Part shown: positions 1 to 4,965 of the stretch, in pieces
Position numbering within the stretch: position 1 is the stretch's first letter
Layout: each line of letters opens with the position of its first letter
Assembly: GCA_937902865.1 (NCBI GenBank)
Contig: CALFNJ010000440.1
Location: 1-6,875, forward strand
Source of the DNA: an uncultured Opitutaceae bacterium
Lineage (GTDB): Bacteria; Verrucomicrobiota; Verrucomicrobiia; Opitutales; Opitutaceae
Direction of reading: 5' to 3'
DNA: 6,875 bases
Translations under genes and position numbers: made by a program
The notes under the pieces: generated by a model
What the model saw: only the letters and a program-made list of their open reading frames with translations
Databases searched by the model: none
Told to the model about the DNA's origin: nothing

Positions 1-1
1 A

Positions 2-892
2 CGTAAGATCGCATTCATCAACTACAAGGGCGGCGTCGGCAAGACGTCGCTGATCGTCAATACGGCTGCTTGCCTCGCCAAGCAGGGCAAGCGCGTGCTG
101 CTGTGCGACTTCGACACGCAATCCAATGCCAGCATCTGGCTGCTGCGGCTGGAGCGCTGGAACAAGATCAACCTGTCCGGCGAGGGCGCGATTTATTCGA
201 TCTTCGACCCCGGCAAGGCCCAGCTGAAGGACCTCATCATCAAGGACGTGGTGGAGGGAAAGGCCGGCGAAAAACTGCTGCCCGGTTTGGACCTGGTCCC
301 GACGACGTTCAACCTCGTCGATCTCGAGAATGAGTACAGCGGCGACCCGAAGCGCCCGGCTTACGTGATCTTCTCGGAGCAGCTCGCGGAGGTGGAGGCG
401 AATTACGATTTCATCCTTTTTGACTGTCCGCCGAACATCCTGCGCGCTTCGCAGTGCGGCAATTTCGCGGCGAACGAGATCTACGTGCCGTCGAATCCCG
501 ACGCGTTGAGTCTGATCGGCTTCACGCTGCTGGTGGAGAAGCTCGGCAAGTTCCACCAGCTCTCGGCCAGTTTCCGCAAGGCGTCGATGGGCGTGCCGGC
601 GCAGGTCCAGGGCCTGATCTTCAACTCGATCAAGACCGGCGTGGACATCGAGGTGCCGAAGATGCGCATGCAGCTTCGCCTGAATCAGTTCAAGTCCGCC
701 AAGCGGGTGGGGCAGAACGCCAAGATCTTCGACACCCAGATCCGCGATGCGATGGTGGTGCGCCGCGCGGTCACGCTCGGCCTGCCGGTCATCCTGGTCG
801 GCGACGCGGCGGACGATTCGACGCAGGACAGCGTCGTCAGCGACTACCGCAAGCTTGCGACCGAGATCATCCGGCAGGGCGCACAGCTCTGA
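2..892 (+). CDS. ParA/Soj-family deviant Walker ATPase (5' end outside window)
   Basis: This is a ParA/MinD-superfamily P-loop ATPase; such proteins dimerise on ATP and position cargo on nucleoid or membrane. 296 residues are visible, and the frame is open to the left edge, so only the start codon and probably a residue or two are missing. Numbering from the first visible codon, the deviant Walker A motif KGGVGKTS lies at 9-16 with its signature lysine (K9). The A' motif CDFDTQSNAS is at 35-44; the usual form is DxDPQGNA, so P and G are replaced by T and S. Walker B FILFDCPPN is at 137-145. The C-terminal LPVILVGDA stretch near 261-269 is typical of ParA. No amphipathic membrane tail is present; the protein ends IIRQGAQL. 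Length matches ParA/Soj without an N-terminal HTH. No ParB or parS is visible, so plasmid or chromosome partition is not shown. It is followed 77 bases later by two genes in the same direction. Family is certain, cargo unknown. Confidence 0.93.
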   Translation, partial: RKIAFINYKGGVGKTSLIVNTAACLAKQGKRVLLCDFDTQSNASIWLLRLERWNKINLSGEGAIYSIFDPGKAQLKDLIIKDVVEGKAGEKLLPGLDLVPTTFNLVDLENEYSGDPKRPAYVIFSEQLAEVEANYDFILFDCPPNILRASQCGNFAANEIYVPSNPDALSLIGFTLLVEKLGKFHQLSASFRKASMGVPAQVQGLIFNSIKTGVDIEVPKMRMQLRLNQFKSAKRVGQNAKIFDTQIRDAMVVRRAVTLGLPVILVGDAADDSTQDSVVSDYRKLATEIIRQGAQL

Positions 893-899
893 TCGCCTC

Positions 900-927
900 C
901 TTTTCGGCGTCTGCTTTTCGCCGTCTC
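900..927 (+). repeat. 14-base tandem duplication in ParA-partner spacer
   Basis: Two adjacent 14-base units start CTTTTCG and match at 12 of 14 positions (900-913 and 914-927). They sit in a pyrimidine-rich 77-base gap between the ATPase stop and the next start. The gap has no hairpin or U-tract terminator, which supports co-transcription. It could be a simple replication-slippage duplication. No function can be assigned. Confidence 0.5.
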
Positions 928-969
928 CCTTTCCGCTCCTCAACGTCATCGTTTCGATCCCTCGCCGTC

Positions 970-1803
970 ATGTCCAAATACACCACCAAGGACTGGGATG
1001 AAGTGCGCGCCGCCTTCGCCTCGTCCATCATGGTCAACACCGCGCTCAGCAGCCTGGCCCAGAACCTCGACGGCCCGGACTGGCCCGTGAAGGGCAAGGA
1101 CGAGACGCCGGCGAAGTATGTCGACCTGCCGTACGATGAGATGGTCGCGCTGCTGGTCCTGAAGGGCCAGCCGGCGACGCGCGCCGATCAGCTGATCGGC
1201 ATGCTCAAGGACACCCTGGCGTTCGACGATCCCTTTGGCGACATGGTCGCGCAGACCGAGGTCGCGGAGAAGAAGGACAACCAGATGCTGAAGAACATGG
1301 CGCGCCTGGAGATTCCCGAGGCGTTCCCGATCGGCCTGACGGCCCTTGGCGCCGACACGCGCGAGTTCTGCAAGCTGGAAAAGCTCACGACTCTCGGGGA
1401 GTTCGCGGTCTTCGCGCAGAACATGTCGCAGAACGTGATCGTCGGCGGCGATTTTCGCCGGCTGCTGAATTCCCTTTCCCACATCGACGAGCGCACGCTG
1501 GCCGAGTTCCTGCCCTTCCGGGTGGGGACGAAGGGCCTGCATCTCTTCGAGGCGCTGGCCCAGGCATCAGCTTCGCCCGCCCCGACGGAGCGCGCGGCGG
1601 CCGCGGCGGAGTGGTTCAAGGCCGAGTTGGACGCCGTGAAGGCGGAACTCGCCGCGGGCAACTCGCTGACGCGGCAGCTCGTCGTGCTCAACAATCCCAC
1701 GGCTGAGGCCAAGGTGGCGGAGCTGCTGAAGCCGTTCCTGGGTTCGTCGCGCGGCGCGGGCGAGAAAAAAGGCGGCTTCTTTTCGAAGCTCTTCAAAAAA
1801 TAA
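970..1803 (+). CDS. Unknown protein with MinD-like C-terminal membrane-targeting helix
   Basis: 277 residues; I do not recognise the family. The ATG at 970 is chosen because the upstream part of the open frame overlaps the ATPase gene in another frame and is rich in Arg, Gly and Pro. No Shine-Dalgarno is seen. Residues 1-115 are mostly helical. Residues 118-195 read like a compact helical domain with LTALGADTREFCKLEKLTTL near 123-142, which could be helix-hairpin-helix-like (weak inference). An Ala/Pro linker (198-213) is followed by a charged helical stretch. The last 13 residues (265-277) are EKKGGFFSKLFKK, strikingly like the E. coli MinD membrane-targeting tail, which ends KKGFLKRLFGG from memory. 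Position directly behind a ParA-type ATPase without such a tail suggests that this protein brings the ATPase, or its cargo, to the membrane. The gene is separated by 9 bases from the coiled-coil gene, so an operon is likely. Coding status is near certain; function is inferred only. Confidence 0.88.
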   Translation: MSKYTTKDWDEVRAAFASSIMVNTALSSLAQNLDGPDWPVKGKDETPAKYVDLPYDEMVALLVLKGQPATRADQLIGMLKDTLAFDDPFGDMVAQTEVAEKKDNQMLKNMARLEIPEAFPIGLTALGADTREFCKLEKLTTLGEFAVFAQNMSQNVIVGGDFRRLLNSLSHIDERTLAEFLPFRVGTKGLHLFEALAQASASPAPTERAAAAAEWFKAELDAVKAELAAGNSLTRQLVVLNNPTAEAKVAELLKPFLGSSRGAGEKKGGFFSKLFKK

Positions 1804-1812
1804 CGACGCATC

Positions 1813-2535
1813 ATGCCGGACGCGCCTGGTCCACCGACTCCGATCAAGTTTCCGGTCAAGTCCATCACCACCGCGCCGGCGCTTTCGCTGCGGCGTCGGG
1901 GAGCATCGCCCATCGAGCTTTCCGCTGCGTCCGCAGAAGCGTGGAAGCAGATCGCCCAGATCGTGTCCGCGACGCGCACGCCGTTGGGCGGCGAGCCCAC
2001 CCAGCTGAACAACGAGCAGGTCTCCGCGCTGGAGCGCTCGCTGCGCGCGCTGGAGCAGCGCCTCGAGGAGCGGGAGCGGGCGGTCGAGGAGACCGAAACC
2101 AAGCAGACCGAGCGCGAACGCGATTTGGCCGAGGCGGAGGCCCTGCTCATCGCCCGCGAGCAGCTCGTGGCGGCGACCCGGAAGAAGACGCAGGCGCAGG
2201 CGGCATCGCCTTCGGCGCCCAAGGCGGAGGTTTCCAAGGAGGAGCAGGCCGCGCTCGAGCAGCTCAAGGCGGCGCTGGACAAGCAGGAGGAATCGCTGAA
2301 GGAGCAGAAGGCCGCGCTCGCCGAGCGCGAGCGGTTCATGGAGGAAAACGAGGGCAAGCTTTTCGAGAAGATGATGCAGCAGCAGGAAAAGGAGACCGAA
2401 CTCGAGCAGCGGGCCGATGATTTGGCCAAGCGCGAGCAGCGGTTGAAGGCCGCGGGCGGACTCGATCCGCAGGCGGCCGCCGCCCAGAAGACCGAGGCCG
2501 CGGCGGCGAAGAAAATCGACGAGTTCAACGAGTGA
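1813..2535 (+). CDS. Two-segment coiled-coil protein, third gene of ParA operon
   Basis: 240 residues, no recognised family. Residues 1-62 are Pro/Ser/Ala-rich and probably disordered, with a short helix near 41-53. A charged coiled coil runs from about 65 to 127 (repeats such as RALEQRLEERERAVEETE). A hinge of Ala, Ser and Pro follows at 128-138, and a second coiled coil at about 139-214 carries many Glu, Gln and Lys. The C-terminal tail (215-240) is Ala-rich. There is no signal peptide or membrane segment, so it is likely cytoplasmic. The ATG at 1813 lies 9 bases after the preceding stop, without a Shine-Dalgarno, which points to coupled translation. Partners of ParA-type ATPases are often coiled-coil or disordered adaptors, so a scaffold or adaptor role is plausible; this is inference. 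Coiled coils score spuriously in searches, so homology calls to SMC, KfrA or filament proteins would need care. Confidence 0.9.
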   Translation: MPDAPGPPTPIKFPVKSITTAPALSLRRRGASPIELSAASAEAWKQIAQIVSATRTPLGGEPTQLNNEQVSALERSLRALEQRLEERERAVEETETKQTERERDLAEAEALLIAREQLVAATRKKTQAQAASPSAPKAEVSKEEQAALEQLKAALDKQEESLKEQKAALAERERFMEENEGKLFEKMMQQQEKETELEQRADDLAKREQRLKAAGGLDPQAAAAQKTEAAAAKKIDEFNE

Positions 2536-2540
2536 GCCGG

Positions 2541-2558
2541 CGCCGCGGAGGCGCGGTG
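2541..2558 (+). terminator. Weak hairpin after coiled-coil gene
   Basis: A 7-bp stem (CGCCGCG / CGCGGTG, one G-U pair) with loop GAGG lies 5 bases behind the stop codon at 2535. T-rich sequence follows only after several purines, so it is a poor intrinsic terminator. It is the only candidate end signal for the three-gene operon. Confidence 0.3.
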
Positions 2559-2561
2559 GAA

Positions 2562-2589
2562 GATTTTCGATTTTGGATTCTCGATTTCC
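2562..2589 (+). repeat. GATTYTS heptamer array
   Basis: Four consecutive 7-base units begin GATT: GATTTTC at 2562, GATTTTG at 2569, GATTCTC at 2576 and GATTTCC at 2583. They stand out as AT-rich in a GC-rich region. From general experience, similar AT-rich degenerate strings are scattered between genes in Verrucomicrobia and relatives; I cannot confirm genome copy number from this window. Confidence 0.7.
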
Positions 2590-2620
2590 GGATGAGCCGC
2601 GACTGGCTGTGTGGATCGGT

Positions 2621-2684
2621 GTAGGGGCGTTCCTTGCGGACGCCCGGTTCTGGATGAGTGGCGCGGATAAGCGTCCGCGGACGT
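2621..2684 (+). repeat. REP-like pair of hairpins
   Basis: The first hairpin, 2625-2645, pairs GGGCG-T-CC with GGACGCCC around loop TTGC with one bulged T. The second element is a perfect 12-base palindrome, CGTCCGCGGACG, at 2672-2683. Both share a GCGTCC...GCGGACG core, so they look like diverged copies of one extragenic palindrome with a 26-base gap. The remaining spacer up to 2844 holds a short period-8 duplication (CTGAGTTT/CTGAGTTC, 2723-2738) and nothing else I can name. Confidence 0.55.
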
Positions 2685-2801
2685 CTCTGCATTGAGCAGG
2701 CTTTGCATGATCCTGCCGTTTCCTGAGTTTCTGAGTTCCAGATAACCAACCTAGTGATTCTGATTCGCGGGGATCCCGCACCCGGTGCTGGCGGTCTGGT
2801 C

Positions 2802-2831
2802 TTGACGCGGGAGGGGCAGATTTTCTGTTCT
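2802..2831 (+). promoter_or_regulatory. Possible weak promoter of the PagL-like gene
   Basis: TTGACG at 2802-2807 is a good sigma-70 -35 match. With an 18-base gap the -10 would be TGTTCT (2826-2831), which shares only 3 of 6 positions with TATAAT. The implied leader would be very short. The call rests on the -35 hexamer alone. Confidence 0.2.
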
Positions 2832-2844
2832 GACCGTTTTCCTG

Positions 2845-3339
2845 ATGACATCGCTGCTCCGTTTGGCCCGCCTCGGTTGGATTCTGGCGCTCGTTCCCGT
2901 CCTCTCCTGGGGCCGGGAGCCGGCCCGCATGACCTTGGGCACCGGGCTGCTGGGCGTCCTGGACAATGACCGCACGCTGGCCTTTTCCGCGGACTACCGT
3001 TTCGCCGTTTCCGGTCTCTTTCAGCCGCGGGTGCTGGCGAGCTGGGCGACCGATGGTTCACGTTTCGCCGGCGTGGGACTCCTGCTGAACCTCGACCTCG
3101 ACGACCGCTGGCGCCTCACGCTGGGCACTGCTCCCGGATACTATGAGCGCAATCGCGGCCGCGATCTCGGATCCACTGTCGAATTTCACTCCACGGCCGA
3201 GATTTCCTACGACCTCGGCGGGAAGCGCCGGATCGCGCTGTCGCTGGGGCACACCTCCAACGGCGGCCTGCGGGGCGACCACAATCCCGGGACCGAAACC
3301 CTGATGCTGAGCTGGTCCGCCCCGTTGGGGCGGAAGTAA
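2845..3339 (+). CDS. pagL: PagL-family lipid A 3-O-deacylase (acyloxyacyl hydrolase)
   Basis: 164 residues, close to the length of PagL precursors. The N-terminus (1-22) has arginines, then a hydrophobic core GWILALVPVL and a likely cleavage after about 22-23, i.e. a Sec signal peptide. The rest alternates polar and hydrophobic residues as expected for a small 8-strand outer-membrane barrel. The diagnostic region is 113-161: strand FHSTAEISYDLG, then GHTSNGGL, then NPGTETLMLSW. H136, S138 and N139 align with the His-x-Ser-Asn motif of PagL, and E151 is the candidate catalytic glutamate. H-to-E spacing is 15, against 14 for H126/E140 in P. aeruginosa PagL. The enzyme removes the 3-O-linked acyl chain from lipid A in the outer membrane. 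The start has no Shine-Dalgarno, but the signal peptide fits it. Codon AAG and stop TAA come from the first unit of the downstream heptamer array, so the last residues (GRK) may be secondarily altered. Family fairly sure; substrate inferred. Confidence 0.8.
   Translation: MTSLLRLARLGWILALVPVLSWGREPARMTLGTGLLGVLDNDRTLAFSADYRFAVSGLFQPRVLASWATDGSRFAGVGLLLNLDLDDRWRLTLGTAPGYYERNRGRDLGSTVEFHSTAEISYDLGGKRRIALSLGHTSNGGLRGDHNPGTETLMLSWSAPLGRK
3316..3334 (+). other. Perfect hairpin at end of PagL-like gene
   Basis: TCCGCCCC and GGGGCGGA form a perfect 8-bp stem with loop GTT inside the last codons of the gene. No U-tract follows, so it is not a classic terminator. It may stabilise the mRNA 3' end. Its CCGCCC/GGGCGG core recurs in the terminator at 3500-3528, on the other side of the repeat arrays. 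Confidence 0.5.
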
Positions 3340-3403
3340 CAAGAGCCAGGTAACAAGTAACAGGGACAAAGCCCAAATCCCAAGGGCCAACGGTCAAAGT
3401 TGG
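3334..3403 (+). repeat. ARGTNNC-type heptamer array, left copy
   Basis: Ten consecutive 7-base units can be laid out from AAGTAAC at 3334. The first four (AAGTAAC, AAGAGCC, AGGTAAC, AAGTAAC) fit the A-R-G-N-N-N-C pattern exactly. Later ones decay (AGGGACA, AAGCCCA, AATCCCA, AGGGCCA). The stop codon of the preceding gene lies in the first unit. The interval 3350-3371 is repeated inverted at 3475-3496 with 21 of 22 matches. Confidence 0.75.
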
Positions 3404-3435
3404 ATATCGGGGGCGGAGAGAGCGGGAAGGGGCCT

Positions 3436-3498
3436 TGGTCTGTCTGGTGCCTGGTGCTTGTCTGCTTCCTGTTACTTGGTCCCTGTTACTTGTTACTT
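3436..3498 (-). repeat. ARGTNNC-type heptamer array, inverted right copy
   Basis: Read on the minus strand from 3498, units AAGTAAC, AAGTAAC, AGGGACC, AAGTAAC and AGGAAGC run in strict 7-base phase. After a short slip, AAGCACC and AGGCACC follow. On the plus strand this appears as CCTGTTACTTG twice (3468-3478, 3482-3492). It faces the left copy across about 30 bases of less ordered sequence and abuts the terminator stem at 3500. It also creates an open frame upstream of the barrel gene that should not be translated. Confidence 0.75.
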
Positions 3499-3499
3499 G

Positions 3500-3533
3500 G
3501 GCCCTTCCGCCCGACGGGCGGGAGGGCCTTTTT
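3500..3533 (+). terminator. Strong rho-independent terminator
   Basis: GGCCCTTCCGCCCG (3500-3513) pairs with CGGGCGGGAGGGCC (3515-3528), giving a stem of about 13 bp with one T-G wobble and a tight GAC loop, followed directly by TTTTT (3529-3533). It is the clearest terminator in the window. It serves the PagL-like gene, 160 bases upstream, with the repeat arrays transcribed in between. The 80 bases after it up to 3613 hold an AT-rich patch (TAAAAATTAAAT near 3540) that may be part of the next gene's promoter, but no convincing -35/-10 pair. Confidence 0.85.
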
Positions 3534-3613
3534 CGCTCGTAAAAATTAAATCCGGGGGGTGTCGACTTTTCTTGAACCTTGGAGGGCGACCCGTTGTCTT
3601 CTTCGGACCCTGC

Positions 3614-4846
3614 ATGAAAAAACGCTTTTACGCGCTGTGCCTCCTGTCCGCCGTGGTTGCTTACGCCGAGCCGGAGACGGAGCCCGAGGTGCCTTCGAAC
3701 CTGTTTTTCGACACGGATGTTTACATCTATGAGCCGAAATTCCGGATCACCTACGGAGCGCGGCTGCTGAGCGGCTCAAAGTCCGCCTTCAGCGGGTCCG
3801 GCATGATCACGGACTCCCTCCAGCACGAGAGCGACACCACCGGCACCGGGGAGGATCGGATTTATCACGACGGCACCGTTATGGTCGACCCCCGCGGCGC
3901 ACCGATCGACGATGGCAACGGCGGCGTGGTCAACGTGCCGATCACGCCCGACGGCAAGACCAACAGCTGGAGCTACATTGACGCCAACCAGGTGCTGCCG
4001 GACGGCACGATCGCAATGCACTCGTACACGGCGAACATCCTGGATTCCGGCCCGCGGACGAAGGACCCTTCGTCGTCGTTCGGCATCGAGCTCAATGTCG
4101 CGCGCGACTTCGGCCGCGCCTTTTTCCGCTTCGACTGGAATCTGAACGCCGGCCTGAGCCTGAACGACATTCGCGCGAAGATGAATTCGGTGGAAAGAGC
4201 GAGCATCACGACGATCACCGACACGTATTCTCTGAACGGCGCTCCCGCTCCGCTGGCGCCGTACAACGCGCCGTCGACGACGAGCATCACGGTGATCGAC
4301 GCCAACGGTAATCCGCTGTTGAACGCCGATGGTTCGTCCGTGACCATCCAGGTGGATAACTCGACCCTGCTCGGCAACACGCCGGAAACCCGCACGATCG
4401 CGACGGCGATCGATGTCGGCAGCGTCATCAACCATTACGACCTGAAGGGCGCCTATTTCACGTTCCGCGCCGGACCGACCCTGATCTATCCGATCACGCA
4501 GGGGCTGCGCGCGACGCTGAGCTTCGGCGCCGCGCTGGTCTATGCCGGCACCACCTACACGGTGGAGCAGGATTTCAAGCCGGAGACGGGCGCTGACATC
4601 ATTTCCACCGAAAACGACACGGTGGCCAAACTCCTGCCGGGTTACTACGTCGACGCCGGCATGGAGCTCCAGCTGACCAATCGCACCGGCTTCTACGTCA
4701 GCGCGATCTACCAGAACAACGGCAGCTACACTCAGTCCATCGTCAACAATGGTTCGCCCGGCCTGCCGAATACGGCGAACTACGTGTCGAAGGTCGACCT
4801 GAGCAGCCTGCAGGGCTTCCGCTTCGGCGTGAACGTCCGCTTCTGA
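3614..4846 (+). CDS. Outer-membrane beta-barrel protein, unknown family
   Basis: 410 residues. The ATG at 3614 starts a typical signal peptide, MKKRFYALCLLSAVVAYA, with predicted cleavage after residue 18 (AYA|EP). The frame stays open upstream to 3458, but that part is heptamer repeat and terminator, so it is rejected. The mature protein has amphipathic strands with Tyr/Phe girdles (33-50, 155-182, 277-315, 342-368, 396-410) and ends GFRFGVNVRF. A terminal Phe with alternating hydrophobic residues is the usual sorting signal recognised by the BAM complex. Long Gly/Asn/Asp/Thr-rich segments at about 60-150 and 195-270 look like surface loops; the second contains VIDANGNPLLNADGSSVTI, a hairpin-like turn. 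No plug, TonB box or enzyme motif is seen, so porin-like transport is possible but unproven. No Shine-Dalgarno is seen. The gene is isolated from the PagL-like gene by a terminator and is convergent with ispH. Confidence 0.85.
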   Translation: MKKRFYALCLLSAVVAYAEPETEPEVPSNLFFDTDVYIYEPKFRITYGARLLSGSKSAFSGSGMITDSLQHESDTTGTGEDRIYHDGTVMVDPRGAPIDDGNGGVVNVPITPDGKTNSWSYIDANQVLPDGTIAMHSYTANILDSGPRTKDPSSSFGIELNVARDFGRAFFRFDWNLNAGLSLNDIRAKMNSVERASITTITDTYSLNGAPAPLAPYNAPSTTSITVIDANGNPLLNADGSSVTIQVDNSTLLGNTPETRTIATAIDVGSVINHYDLKGAYFTFRAGPTLIYPITQGLRATLSFGAALVYAGTTYTVEQDFKPETGADIISTENDTVAKLLPGYYVDAGMELQLTNRTGFYVSAIYQNNGSYTQSIVNNGSPGLPNTANYVSKVDLSSLQGFRFGVNVRF

Positions 4847-4871
4847 GCGGGACGCCGGCCGGGACGGATCG

Positions 4872-4965
4872 AGGTGGAACGCGTTGTCCCCAACGCGTTG
4901 GTGAGTCTGCCCGCGGTGAGAACCTGACGGAGCCAACAGCGCGTGAGGGACAACGCGCTCCACCT
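4872..4965. repeat. 94-base imperfect inverted repeat between convergent genes
   Basis: The arms 4872-4903 and 4934-4965 match at 27 of 32 positions when one is reversed; the outer 18 bases match at 17. The loop is 30 bases. The left arm has an internal period-14 repeat of AACGCGTTG (4878, 4892), and CAACGCGTTG (4891-4900) is itself palindromic. The right end overlaps the first two bases of the ispH stop codon (CTA at 4964-4966 on the plus strand). No U-tracts flank it, so any role as bidirectional terminator is uncertain. A small non-autonomous mobile or REP-type element is equally likely. Confidence 0.75.

Noticed and set aside
1..60. MinD, NifH or other deviant Walker family assignment for the first gene
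   Set aside because: No C-terminal membrane helix as in MinD and no NifH-type cysteines; overall motif spacing fits ParA/Soj better.
454..969. Upstream extension of the membrane-tail gene to 454
   Set aside because: It overlaps the ATPase gene in another frame and is an Arg/Gly/Pro-rich shadow; the ATG at 970 begins the plausible protein.
1188..2708. 506-residue open frame on the minus strand, and a 404-residue one at 1567-2781
   Set aside because: Both lie opposite the membrane-tail and coiled-coil genes and read as Ser/Ala- or Arg/Leu-rich low-complexity strings. They are products of high GC at third positions and run into repeat sequence.
3334..3498. CRISPR array
   Set aside because: Units are 7 bases, degenerate and contiguous, without spacers of 25-40 bases, and the two arrays are in opposite orientation.
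3316..3533. Insertion sequence with transposase
   Set aside because: The region between the inverted segments is too short and codes for no protein; at most it is a non-autonomous element.
3776..4963. 395-residue open frame on the minus strand opposite the barrel gene
   Set aside because: Rich in Arg, Val, Ala and Asp without domains. The plus-strand gene has a signal peptide and barrel C-terminus, so this is a shadow.
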